From positions 1,736,001-1,800,000 of the forward strand of contig NZ_CTEI01000001.1 of NCBI RefSeq assembly GCF_001368815.1: a stretch of 64,000 nt of DNA, read 5' to 3'. This DNA comes from Paraliobacillus sp. PM-2. GTDB taxonomy: Bacteria > Bacillota > Bacilli > Bacillales > Amphibacillaceae. The position numbers and the translations under genes are program-made. Under the pieces are notes generated by a model, which made no database searches, was not told the DNA's origin, and was given only the letters and a program-made list of their open reading frames with translations. Numbering within the stretch: position 1 is the stretch's first letter; the number at the start of each line of letters is the position of its first letter. Below, in pieces: positions 34,965 to 44,916 of this stretch.

Positions 34965-35010
34965 GCACCTATAGCAGAAACGCTTTTTTCAAGCGCTCCT
35001 CTATAGGTGC
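34965..35010 (-). terminator. Terminator of the ktrB-like gene
   Basis: GCACCTATAG (34965-34974) pairs with CTATAGGTGC (35001-35010); an inner AGCGCTT/AAGCG stem is also possible. The minus strand continues with TTTTTTAATT. Confidence 0.85.
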
Positions 35011-35034
35011 CTATTCACAAAATTATTTTTGTTG

Positions 35035-36402
35035 TTATCCAATAATAATTTTTTCTGTTGGATAGCGATAAACATCTTTTTTCTCTTTTCCTCTTATCAT
35101 AAATAAGAAGGAGAAAATACCAATACGTCCAACGAACATTAAAAACATAATAATTAATTTACCAATCACACTTAAATCTGCTGTAATCCCCAGAGACAAA
35201 CCAGTTGTTCCGAAGGCAGACGAAACCTCGAACAAAAGAGCAAGTGGCGAGAAATCTTCTGTAACACTTAATATTATGGTTGAAATAATACAAAGCATAG
35301 CAGCGGTCGTGATTACAATAAAAGACCGCAAGACATCTTCTTGTGAGATTTGTCTACTAAAGACTTTAATACTTGTATTACCTTTAGCATAATTTAAAAT
35401 AGCTAACAGCATAATTGCAAAGGTCGTCGTTCGAATCCCACCACCAACACTACTAGGCGAAGCACCAATAAACATAAGGACACTCATCATTAATAATGTT
35501 GGAGCGGAAAAATTATTCATATCCATGGTTGCAAGCCCACCATTTCGAGTAGTTACAGACTGAAACAGACTATAAAATAATGTCTCGTGCCACGATTTAT
35601 CCATAAAGAAATGGTTACGCTCAAATAAAAAGATGAAAACAGCACCAATCACAATCAAAGAAAAGAAAGTAATGGTTGTTAACTTTGTAAACAATGAAAA
35701 TGAATGCTTTTCATGTATTCCATGATGTTTCCCTCTTAAAAGCTCTTGCACCTCAATTAATACTGGAAAACCAATTGCACCTAAAATAAGTAGTACCATA
35801 TTGATGAATTGTACAAAATAATCATCGGCAAACGGAATTAAAGAATTCCCTGTAATATCAAAACCTGCGTTTGTCGTAGCACTAACTGCAGCAAAAAACC
35901 CCTGCTCCAAGGCTACAAACCAACTATCATAATAACTCAAAAAATATGTAGTTAAAATAATTGTTCCAAAAAGTTCGATAATCAAAACGATTTGTAAGAT
36001 TTTCAGCATTAGTTTCACTAAACCTGAAAGTGTCGTTCTATTCTGATCAATTCGAATCAGCTGTCTTCCACGCAATCCAATTTTCTTACCAAATAAGATG
36101 TAAAGGAATGTTCCAAGTGTCATAATTCCAATCCCACCAAATTGCAAGATAAATGCTAGCGCTACATGCCCTGCTGTGTTAAAGGTATCTGCAGTAGACA
36201 CAACAGTTAGTCCTGTTACACTAATTCCACTAATAGCAGTAAACATAGTATCAATAAAAGAGAGCGTAGCACCTTCTGTTCTAAAAAACGGCATACTTAA
36301 TATAAGCGTTGAAACCGCTACAGCTGTTACGTAGAATAAAACAATCATTTGTACAGTAGAAATCTGTTTTGAGAGTTTAAACTGTCTAGAGAATAGTCGC
36401 AT
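35035..36402 (-). CDS. ktrB: Ktr-type potassium uptake channel subunit
   Basis: This protein of about 455 aa belongs to the TrkH/KtrB superfamily with four M1-P-M2 repeats. The filter segments are TGLTVV, TTNAGF, TRNGGL and GTTGLS, each with the key glycine. The start at 36402 (MRLFSRQF) is chosen because AAGGAG lies 7 nt upstream; a 39-codon upstream extension lacks an SD and is not family-like. No KtrA/C RCK subunit lies nearby, so the partner is elsewhere, as for B. subtilis ktrD. KtrB versus KtrD cannot be separated here. It probably serves osmotic adaptation. Confidence 0.85.
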   Translation of the reverse strand: MRLFSRQFKLSKQISTVQMIVLFYVTAVAVSTLILSMPFFRTEGATLSFIDTMFTAISGISVTGLTVVSTADTFNTAGHVALAFILQFGGIGIMTLGTFLYILFGKKIGLRGRQLIRIDQNRTTLSGLVKLMLKILQIVLIIELFGTIILTTYFLSYYDSWFVALEQGFFAAVSATTNAGFDITGNSLIPFADDYFVQFINMVLLILGAIGFPVLIEVQELLRGKHHGIHEKHSFSLFTKLTTITFFSLIVIGAVFIFLFERNHFFMDKSWHETLFYSLFQSVTTRNGGLATMDMNNFSAPTLLMMSVLMFIGASPSSVGGGIRTTTFAIMLLAILNYAKGNTSIKVFSRQISQEDVLRSFIVITTAAMLCIISTIILSVTEDFSPLALLFEVSSAFGTTGLSLGITADLSVIGKLIIMFLMFVGRIGIFSFLFMIRGKEKKDVYRYPTEKIIIG

Positions 36403-36573
36403 ACAAAAGCTCCTTAAGCTATTAATAACAAAACTATTTGTTAGTGTACCATAATAATATATCCTTAGAAGGGTTTTTTCAAAAAAAGCCTTACATTTGT
36501 TAAAAACTGACGAATACATAATAAGAAATATACTATTTTATATTTTATACATTTTCTTTACGCCCAAAAAAAA

Positions 36574-36604
36574 TCACTTTGAACCTTTATACGATTCAAA
36601 GTGA
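36574..36604 (-). terminator. Terminator of dps
   Basis: TCACTTTGAA (36574-36583) pairs with TTCAAAGTGA (36595-36604). The minus strand continues with eight T. It lies about 65 bp past the dps stop. Confidence 0.88.
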
Positions 36605-36669
36605 AGAAATGTTTTTTTATTCTATTTAAGTGAAGGACTTTTTAAAGCTATGCGAAGCTATAATAACGT

Positions 36670-37110
36670 TTAATTAAGATAGGCATTCATCATCCAAATG
36701 TGCTTCTGTAATGTTGCAGTTACTCCAATAAAAAAGTCAGCTGTTGGCTGATCTCCAAGTTCTTCCGCCATCTGTACAATTTCTTTTGATTCAGAAACAA
36801 CACGCGTAAAATCTTCCTTAAGCTGTTGAACCATCTCTTTTGTTGATTCTTCCCCTGTCGCCTCTTCCAATGAACTATGCTTAAGGTATTCTTTCATTGA
36901 AGCGATTGGCTTGTCTCCTATTGTTAAGATACGTTCTGCTAATTCATCAATATATTCAGCAGCTTCGTTATACCATGCTTCAAATTTTTCATGTAAGACG
37001 AAAAAGTCTGGCCCAGTAACATACCAATGATAAGCATGAAGTTTAGTATCTAACACATTCCAGTTTGCTAGTTGCATATTCAATTCATCAACCAATTGTT
37101 TTTTGTTCAT
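36670..37110 (-). CDS. dps: Dps-family ferritin-like DNA-binding/iron storage protein
   Basis: This 146-aa four-helix-bundle protein forms a dodecamer that oxidises and stores iron with peroxide. Ferroxidase ligands are visible in KLHAYHWYVTG (His pair) and HEKFEAWYNEAAEYIDELAERIL (Asp/Glu set). The C-terminal helix ends HIWMMNAYLN. The SD is AAAGGAGG. It is monocistronic with its own terminator. A PerR box was not identified in the short upstream region. Confidence 0.93.
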   Translation of the reverse strand: MNKKQLVDELNMQLANWNVLDTKLHAYHWYVTGPDFFVLHEKFEAWYNEAAEYIDELAERILTIGDKPIASMKEYLKHSSLEEATGEESTKEMVQQLKEDFTRVVSESKEIVQMAEELGDQPTADFFIGVTATLQKHIWMMNAYLN

Positions 37111-37268
37111 CTTTTCAGCCTCCTTTTATGCAAGTGTACCGATTACCTTTATCTCGTGATATGATAGTTATCACACCTATGACTAGCATGCATATTGATT
37201 TTATAACTTGAAAGTGAGATAATTTTTATAATTATTATCGTTAGGACGTTTTTTTTAGGGGGTAAGGG

Positions 37269-38045
37269 ATGAAAAATATAGATAAAAAACATGACCTATT
37301 TAAAAAAGCGCTGGATCATACCAAAGTAGGTTTAATAATCACTGATCCATCATTGGACGATCATCCAATCATATTTATCAATCAAGGTTTCATTAATATG
37401 ACAGGATATCAGGCAGAAGATATTATAGGAAAGAATTGTAGGTTTCTACAAGGTGAAGAAACCGATCAAATGACAATTGATCGTATCCGTGAAGCTATAA
37501 AAAAAGAAGAAGCAATTACGGTTCAGTTGTATAACTATAAAAAAGATGGTACTGGATTTTGGAATGAACTTGCAATTGATCCAATGTGGATTGAAGAAGA
37601 ACAAAAGCTTTACTTCGTCGGCGTCCAAAAAGATGTGACAAGAGAGAAGGAAAAGGAACGTTTATTAGCAGAAGCGCTAGCAGAAATGGATCAATTATCA
37701 ACACCCATCGTTCCCGTTGGAGAATCAATAGCTGTTCTTCCGTTAATTGGATCTCTCCATCATACAAGAATGGAAAAACTAACGAATGCTATCTCCAACT
37801 ATTTAAGTGCCTCAAAAGATGAATATCTAATTTTAGACTTATCAGGTTTGTATGAGGTTGATACATACGTTGCTTCCTCCATCTTAAAATTATTTGATTT
37901 GACATCTTTGATTGGCACACAACTTGTTCTAACAGGAATTCGTCCCGAACTTGCAATCAAGACAACCGAAATTGGTGAAAAACTTAGATTGATGAAAACA
38001 TACATGACAGTTAAAGACGCAATGAAGGTTTTGCAATTCAAATAA
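37269..38045 (+). CDS. ytvA: Blue-light receptor with LOV and STAS domains (YtvA type)
   Basis: This 258-aa cytoplasmic photoreceptor has a LOV (PAS) domain at about 10-115 with the photoactive Cys57 in GKNCRFLQGEE and the FMN-contacting NY..DGT.FWNEL region, a linker J-alpha helix (KEKERLLAEALAEMD), and a STAS domain at about 150-255 (YLILDLSGLYEVDT). Length and layout match B. subtilis YtvA (261 aa), which feeds blue light into the sigma-B stressosome. GGGGGTAAGGG precedes the ATG. Confidence 0.95.
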   Translation: MKNIDKKHDLFKKALDHTKVGLIITDPSLDDHPIIFINQGFINMTGYQAEDIIGKNCRFLQGEETDQMTIDRIREAIKKEEAITVQLYNYKKDGTGFWNELAIDPMWIEEEQKLYFVGVQKDVTREKEKERLLAEALAEMDQLSTPIVPVGESIAVLPLIGSLHHTRMEKLTNAISNYLSASKDEYLILDLSGLYEVDTYVASSILKLFDLTSLIGTQLVLTGIRPELAIKTTEIGEKLRLMKTYMTVKDAMKVLQFK

Positions 38046-38064
38046 AGCCTAGAATAAAGATAAA

Positions 38065-38110
38065 AAATAGTAACAGCCGAACTATAGTAATAGTTCGGCT
38101 GTTACTATTT
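38065..38110. terminator. Bidirectional terminator between ytvA and ung
   Basis: Perfect 21-bp arms (38065-38085 and 38090-38110) around AGTA. It lies between convergent ytvA and ung; the minus strand continues into a T run, the plus strand less so. Confidence 0.85.
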
Positions 38111-38131
38111 AGATTAAAACATTCACACTTG

Positions 38132-38812
38132 TTATATACTCTTAATTTCCCAATCAATTGTCTCTTTACCGACTTGTTTTAATAGTTCATTCGTTTTGGA
38201 GAAAGGCTTGCTACCAAAGAATCCTCTATATGCTGATAATGGACTTGGGTGAGTTGAACGAACAATAAAATGTTTTGACGTATCAATTAACTTTATTTTC
38301 TTTTGTGCGGCTGCTCCCCATAAAATATATACAACTGGCGTTTCTTTTTGATTTAATACGTCAATCACTCGATCAGTAAACTGTTCCCAACCCATTCCTC
38401 GGTGTGAATGTGCTTGACCTGCTCGAACAGTCAATACATTATTTAACAATAGCACTCCTTGTTCTGCCCATTTTACTAAATTACCATGGTTAGGAATCGC
38501 ACAACCTAGATCTGCATGTAGTTCTTTATAAATGTTACGTAATGATGGCGGGATAACTACTTCTGGCTTTACAGAAAAGCTTAAACCATGTGCTTGTTTC
38601 GGCCCATGGTAAGGATCTTGGCCTAGAATAACTACTTTCACATTATTAAAAGTAGTATAATGTAATGCGTTAAAGATATCATGCATCTCTGGGTAAATCG
38701 TTTGTGTTTGATATTCTTTTTTTAAAAACTCTCTTAATTTTAAATAATAATCTTTCTTAAACTCATCTTCCAACATTAGACCCCAGTCATTGTTTAGAAT
38801 TTGCTTTTGCAT
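38132..38812 (-). CDS. ung: Uracil-DNA glycosylase
   Basis: This 226-aa family-1 UDG removes uracil from DNA. It has the water-activating GQDPYHG at 64-70 (Asp66), HGLSFSV, a [10 protein letters not shown] segment, ILWGAAAQ, and the minor-groove loop [13 protein letters not shown] near 187-199. Length is typical. It is monocistronic, convergent with ytvA. Confidence 0.97.
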   Translation of the reverse strand: MQKQILNNDWGLMLEDEFKKDYYLKLREFLKKEYQTQTIYPEMHDIFNALHYTTFNNVKVVILGQDPYHGPKQAHGLSFSVKPEVVIPPSLRNIYKELHADLGCAIPNHGNLVKWAEQGVLLLNNVLTVRAGQAHSHRGMGWEQFTDRVIDVLNQKETPVVYILWGAAAQKKIKLIDTSKHFIVRSTHPSPLSAYRGFFGSKPFSKTNELLKQVGKETIDWEIKSI

Positions 38813-38923
38813 CTGTCAACCAACCTTATTATAGTATCGTTATTGCCTATCGTTTAGATTATCATGAAAAAACGATCACTGCCAAAGTGAATCATTTTAA
38901 ACGCACGTATCTATTTTTAATAA

Positions 38924-38965
38924 AAAAACATTAGGTACCTTTTAATGAAAGGTCCTAATGTTTTT
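38924..38965 (-). terminator. Terminator of gdhA
   Basis: AAAAACATTAGG (38924-38935) pairs with CCTAATGTTTTT (38954-38965), with further inner ACCTTT pairing. The minus strand ends in a T run. Confidence 0.85.
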
Positions 38966-38982
38966 CGCATCAATTATAATTT

Positions 38983-40371
<1,389 letters not shown>

Positions 40372-40466
40372 CTATGTTTTTATTTACCTATTTTATGTTT
40401 TTTATTCTGTATTTCTATTTTACAATTTTTTCACTAATAGCTACAATATCAATATTAGATTATATT

Positions 40467-40483
40467 AATGCGTTTAACGCATT
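40467..40483. promoter_or_regulatory. 17-bp palindrome in the gdhA / gltC-like intergenic region
   Basis: AATGCGTT-T-AACGCATT is a perfect palindrome with the T-N11-A geometry typical of LysR-type sites. It lies about 40 bp before the regulator ATG and about 110 bp from the gdhA start. A likely autoregulatory and gdhA control site. Confidence 0.6.
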
Positions 40484-40521
40484 CCTTATAAATAAAAATG
40501 AAAAATTATTGGAGTGATTTG

Positions 40522-41427
40522 ATGGAAACACGACAAATACAATATTTTCTAGAAGTAGCGAAGCGAGAACATATGACCGAAGCTGCAATACATTTACATG
40601 TTGCTCAATCATCTGTTAGTAGACAAATTGTTAATTTAGAAAACGAACTAGGGGTCGATCTATTCATCCGAGAAGGCCGGAGAGTTAAATTAACACCAAT
40701 AGGTAAAGTTTTCTTCGAAAGAATGAATCATATTAAATATCTGATGGACGAAGCAAAGCGTGAAGTGAACGAACATCTAAATCCAGAGAAAGGAACAGTA
40801 CGGATTGGGTATCCAACTAGTATGGCTGCATACACATTACCATCTAATATCTATGCATTTCGGGAACAATATCCAGAGGCTAAATTTCATATGAGTAATG
40901 CATTACATGATGATTTAATTGAAGGGATTATTGATGGTGATTTTAACTTAGCAATGATTGCACCAATGCCAGATAAAGCGTCTAAAAATAAAATTGATGG
41001 GACCATCCTATTTTCTGAAGATATTGTAGCACTACTACCAATCAATCACTCCTTAGCAAACAAAAATTCTATTAAATTAGAGACCTTAAAGGAAGAACCC
41101 TTTTTAGTTCTTCCGGAAGGACTAGTATTTAGAGACCAAGTCATACAAGCGTGTAATAAAGTTGGATTCTCCCCAAATATTGCTTTCGAAGGTAAAGATA
41201 TTGACGCACTAAAGGGATTAGTATCTGCTGGTTTAGGGGTTGCCTTAATGCCTGAGATGACGTTAGTTGATAATACACCACAGTCCACTGTTGTGATTCC
41301 AATTTCCGATTCAACTTTAACACGTACGGTTGGCGTTATCTATCCAACACAAAGAAGCCTATTACCTACTGAATCATTGTTTTATCAATTTTTAGTTAAT
41401 ACTTATACGAAAAAGGTTAAAGCGTAA
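40522..41427 (+). CDS. gltC: LysR-family regulator, GltC-like
   Basis: This protein of about 301 aa has an N-terminal winged helix (METRQIQYFLEVAKREHMTEAAIHLHVAQSSVSRQI region, LTPIGKVFFERM) nearly identical in pattern to B. subtilis GltC, and a C-terminal LysR effector domain. The start at 40522 has GGAGTG 5 nt upstream and matches the family's METRQ-type start; an ATG eight codons earlier is not supported. In B. subtilis GltC activates glutamate synthase; here it faces gdhA instead, so it probably senses 2-oxoglutarate/glutamate to control gdhA. The symbol is by similarity. Confidence 0.85.
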   Translation: METRQIQYFLEVAKREHMTEAAIHLHVAQSSVSRQIVNLENELGVDLFIREGRRVKLTPIGKVFFERMNHIKYLMDEAKREVNEHLNPEKGTVRIGYPTSMAAYTLPSNIYAFREQYPEAKFHMSNALHDDLIEGIIDGDFNLAMIAPMPDKASKNKIDGTILFSEDIVALLPINHSLANKNSIKLETLKEEPFLVLPEGLVFRDQVIQACNKVGFSPNIAFEGKDIDALKGLVSAGLGVALMPEMTLVDNTPQSTVVIPISDSTLTRTVGVIYPTQRSLLPTESLFYQFLVNTYTKKVKA

Positions 41428-41456
41428 AAGAAGTATGAACTGGATTGTTAAGCAAC

Positions 41457-41502
41457 TATATATGGTGAAATCATTTCCTTGGAAATGATTTCACCATATA
41501 TA
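41457..41502 (+). terminator. Long perfect hairpin after the gltC-like gene
   Basis: 22-bp arms (41457-41478 and 41481-41502) with a 2-bp centre. No long T run follows, so it may work as a bidirectional terminator together with the hairpin at 41568-41604. Confidence 0.65.
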
Positions 41503-41567
41503 AACACATACGTAGTTTCCTTTTCGTTACTTGTAACAAATTCGCACAACCGAGTAAATCCCATCTT

Positions 41568-41604
41568 ACTAACCTATTATTACGAACTATGATAATAGGT
41601 TAGT
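41568..41604 (-). terminator. Hairpin closing the nickel importer operon
   Basis: ACTAACCTATTAT (41568-41580) pairs with ATAATAGGTTAGT (41592-41604) 8 bp beyond the ATPase stop codon. T run weak. Confidence 0.6.
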
Positions 41605-41611
41605 ATACAAA

Positions 41612-43066
41612 TCACCCATGACAAATTGATGAAAAATCAATTACTCGATCGCTAATACGGCTTAAAAGATAACTATCATGGCTAATTGCAAGTATCCCTA
41701 TTTGACGTTCTCTGGCTACTTGACATACCACTTCCCACAGCCTTGCTTGTGTAATCGAATCTAACATGGTTGTCATTTCATCGGCAATTAGAAATTTTGT
41801 CTCAGCATTTAGGGCACGAGCAATACAAAATCGTTGTAACTCGCCACCGGATAATTCACTAGGCCAACGAGATAACCAATTCTCCTGAATACCAAGTTTA
41901 TTAAGAAGTGAATCTGACTGCATGTCACTCTCTGCAAGTACTTTCTTCATCTTCCAACGTGGATTAATTGCTTTCTCCGGATGCTGCCAAACAAGCTGAA
42001 CAGGATAAACACCTACCCTATTTCCTTTCTCTCCACTTATGTTCACATAGCCAGACGATGGTTTCACATAACCAGCTAAGATTTTGGCTAAAGTTGTTTT
42101 TCCTGCACCACTATAGCCTTGTAATCCAACAATTTCACCTGGTGTAATGGTTAGAGATAGATTGTCAAACAGAGGCTCCGCTCCCTTATAATGATAGCTT
42201 AGCTTAACAGCCCGTAATGCATTTCCTTTTACACATTTATTTGTAGATGAAGATGAAGCATAGGTTTTAACTGAACTAAAATCATTCTCTGGGAGCGCAT
42301 TCCATAGTTTTTTTGTATAAGCATGCGCTAAACATTCCCCTTCTTTAGTGAATGCTTCTACTTTTGCCTCCTCTATTGTTTCACCCTGTTTAAAAACAAC
42401 CACTCGATCGGCAATTGATAAAGCTGTCCGAATATCATGACTAATAAACATAACGCCTTTGCCTACTTTAGAAAGCTGTTTCAACATTTGAGTAGTTTCT
42501 TTTAAAATTACAGGGTCTAAGCCTGGTGTTGGTTCATCCGCAATAATTAAATTTGCAGGACTTATCATAGCTATAGCACCCATTATACTTCTTTGCATTC
42601 CTCCTGAAAGTTCAAATGGATATTGATCAGCTATTCTGGAAGGCAAGCCAATTCGACTAATTATATTATTTCTTATCATTTTTTTATCTTTCGAGAAAAC
42701 AGCCTCCTCTACCTGTTTACCAACTTTCATAAGTGGATTTAAAGCATGTGTTGATTGAGGAATTAAAATAATTTCTTTCCCACGTAAATGCTTTAGCTCT
42801 TTCTCAGTTAAATTTTTCCCTTTATACTTTAGTTCTCCTGTCCATTTTGCATGTGACGGTAAAATACCGAGGATTGCATTTGCTAGCAAACTTTTCCCAG
42901 ATCCACTTGCACCAACAACAGCTACAATCTCCCCCTCATAAATGGTAAGATTTAATTTTTTTATCACTTCTAATTTGGTTTCTATCATACCTCTTTGATA
43001 TGCACGAAAGGACAAAGAAAAATCTTTTACTTCTAATAGTGGTAGATTGTGTTTATTTTGATCCAT
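41612..43066 (-). CDS. Fused double ATPase of a nickel/peptide-type ABC importer
   Basis: This 484-aa protein joins two ABC ATPases equivalent to NikD/NikE or DppD/DppF. Half one has Walker A GASGSGKS, the signature LSGGMQRS, and IIADEPTPGLD; half two has GYSGAGKT, LSGGELQRF and LIADEMTTMLD (one residue from the usual DEPT). The SD is AAGGAG. It is last in the cluster after two permeases and a binding protein. Its position behind larBC suggests nickel delivery for the LarA cofactor; peptides are the alternative cargo. Confidence 0.85.
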   Translation of the reverse strand: MDQNKHNLPLLEVKDFSLSFRAYQRGMIETKLEVIKKLNLTIYEGEIVAVVGASGSGKSLLANAILGILPSHAKWTGELKYKGKNLTEKELKHLRGKEIILIPQSTHALNPLMKVGKQVEEAVFSKDKKMIRNNIISRIGLPSRIADQYPFELSGGMQRSIMGAIAMISPANLIIADEPTPGLDPVILKETTQMLKQLSKVGKGVMFISHDIRTALSIADRVVVFKQGETIEEAKVEAFTKEGECLAHAYTKKLWNALPENDFSSVKTYASSSSTNKCVKGNALRAVKLSYHYKGAEPLFDNLSLTITPGEIVGLQGYSGAGKTTLAKILAGYVKPSSGYVNISGEKGNRVGVYPVQLVWQHPEKAINPRWKMKKVLAESDMQSDSLLNKLGIQENWLSRWPSELSGGELQRFCIARALNAETKFLIADEMTTMLDSITQARLWEVVCQVARERQIGILAISHDSYLLSRISDRVIDFSSICHG

Positions 43067-43087
43067 ACCGATTGCTCCTTACGATTG

Positions 43088-43912
43088 TTAACTATGAAAA
43101 GGATCTATAAATACTCGCAGATTTTTTCCTAAAGCATCAAATAGGGTAACCATTATTACTAATGAAAACCCTGGGAATAAAGCTAACCACCACATACCAA
43201 CAGATAAATAACGCATCGATTCAGCTAAAATGATCCCTATAGCTGGTTGTTCAGGTGGAAGACCAAACCCTAAAAATGTAATTGCTGCCTCGTGTAAAAT
43301 GGCATGTGGAAACAATAATAAGAAACCAACAAACATTTGTGGTAGCACATGTGGAATGAAATGATGCATAATAATCCATAACTTCTTTTTGCCTAAACGA
43401 TAAGAAATAGTCACAAATTCCTTGGATTTTATTTGTAACAATTCTGAACGAAGCAGTCTCGTTAAGGAAGGCCAATGGGTTAGTGAAAGCCCGATAATTA
43501 CACCTTTATAGCCACCACCAAAAACAAATGAAAGAAGTAATAACATGACAATATGGGGTACACTTAGAAATAAATCAATTAAACTAGTAACCATACGATC
43601 TAGCGTTTTGTTTAAAATAGACAGTATACTTAATGCAAAAGCGATTATTGTACTAGCAAATGCCGCAAGTACACCAATCCCCATACTTATCGTTAGACCT
43701 TTCACTGTTCTAACTAACATATCTCTTCCTAACCAATCCGTTCCAAAAGGATGTTCCAAAGAAGGAGCTTGGTGCTTACTTGCTAATTGTATTGCCATTC
43801 TTTCCTCACCTATAAGTGAACCTGTCACTATAATAGCTGCCAATATCAATACAGAAAAAAGGATAGATACAATGACACGTTGTCTTTTTGAAAGAGGAAG
43901 TATTTTGCTCAT
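43088..43912 (-). CDS. ABC importer permease, NikC/DppC type
   Basis: This 274-aa membrane protein has about six helices and the BPD_transp_1 EAA loop region (FVTISYRLGKKKLWIIMHHFIPHVLPQM). An N-terminal LEHPFGTDWLGRDMLVRTV segment is typical of the DppC/OppC/NikC group. It overlaps the preceding NikB-like gene by 4 bp, so they are coupled, and pairs with it to form the channel. Confidence 0.88.
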   Translation of the reverse strand: MSKILPLSKRQRVIVSILFSVLILAAIIVTGSLIGEERMAIQLASKHQAPSLEHPFGTDWLGRDMLVRTVKGLTISMGIGVLAAFASTIIAFALSILSILNKTLDRMVTSLIDLFLSVPHIVMLLLLSFVFGGGYKGVIIGLSLTHWPSLTRLLRSELLQIKSKEFVTISYRLGKKKLWIIMHHFIPHVLPQMFVGFLLLFPHAILHEAAITFLGFGLPPEQPAIGIILAESMRYLSVGMWWLALFPGFSLVIMVTLFDALGKNLRVFIDPFHS

Positions 43913-44901
43913 ATACTGTCCTCCCTACGTATACGAGGATCTACTACTACATATAAAACGTCTGCAAGTGTATTTCCAAAAAAGACAAAAATAGTACTAA
44001 ACAGTACAATTCCTAAGAGTAATGGAACATCTCCATTTAAACCCGCTTGAACAACTGCTTGTCCTAATCCAGGATAGGAAAAGACTTGTTCAGCTAAAAT
44101 AGCCCCTCCAAAAATCTCTCCAAATGAAGCAAAATGTAGGGAGATAGCTGGGAGTGAGATATTTCTTAATGCATGCCGAAACAGAAGTGCATGTCCCTTT
44201 ATCCCCTTAGCTACTGCATAGCGAATAAAATCACTGTTATATGTATCTATAAGCTTTTGCCGTGTATGTAAGGCAATGTTAGACACACCAATAATACTTA
44301 ATGTCAGAACTGGTAGGATTAAATGATTTAATTTATCAGAAATGGAAACATCCTCTGCCAAAATGCCCGCTGGTGAAGCTAATCCTATCGGAAACCAGCC
44401 CAGCCAAACTGAAAATAACATTAACATCATTAATCCTAACCAGAAGGTAGGAGTGGAGGCTAACAAGTAACAGTAACCTTTTAATAGTTTATCTACCCAT
44501 GTCCCTTGCTTTATTCCAGCTATAATACCTATCACAAAGCCAACTAGACCCGATAGAATCCATGCTAGCCCCATTAATGTTAAGGACGCTAAAAAGCGTT
44601 CACCTATGACGTGTAATACAGGAGCACGATATATTGCGGACGTGCCGAAATCACCTTGAAGTAAAGACAAGCCCCAGCTAGCAAGGCGATCAACTATTGG
44701 TTCGTTTAACCCCCAATATTCAGCAATTGCCGCTCGTTGCTCCGGTCCAACCCTTGTCATATCTGCTCCAATATAAGATTGAACTGGATCAATTGGTGAA
44801 TAGGAGAGTAATAGATATGAAAAGACACTAACTACAATTAGTAACGATACGAGTTTTATGCCTTTTTTAACTATAAATTTCACTATTTGTTGTACTATCA
44901 C
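43909..44901 (-). CDS. ABC importer permease, NikB/DppB type
   Basis: This 330-aa membrane protein starts at GTG (AGGGG 7 nt upstream). It has the DppB-type N-terminal SYSPIDPVQSYIG segment, an EAA-like loop (DFIRYAVAKGIKGHALLFRHALRN), and VFSYPGLGQAVVQAGLNGD near the C-terminus. It follows the binding protein closely and precedes the NikC-like gene, giving the order A-B-C-DE. Confidence 0.88.
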   Translation of the reverse strand: MIVQQIVKFIVKKGIKLVSLLIVVSVFSYLLLSYSPIDPVQSYIGADMTRVGPEQRAAIAEYWGLNEPIVDRLASWGLSLLQGDFGTSAIYRAPVLHVIGERFLASLTLMGLAWILSGLVGFVIGIIAGIKQGTWVDKLLKGYCYLLASTPTFWLGLMMLMLFSVWLGWFPIGLASPAGILAEDVSISDKLNHLILPVLTLSIIGVSNIALHTRQKLIDTYNSDFIRYAVAKGIKGHALLFRHALRNISLPAISLHFASFGEIFGGAILAEQVFSYPGLGQAVVQAGLNGDVPLLLGIVLFSTIFVFFGNTLADVLYVVVDPRIRREDSI

Positions 44902-44916
44902 GCGATTGCCCCTTTT

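Noticed and set aside
35035-36519. 494-aa version of the potassium channel subunit
   Set aside because: The 39 extra N-terminal codons have no SD and are not family-like, whereas AAGGAG lies 7 nt before the ATG at 36402.
37446-37767. Antisense ORFs inside ytvA
   Set aside because: ytvA has intact LOV and STAS motifs; the antisense frames have no SD or recognisable domain.
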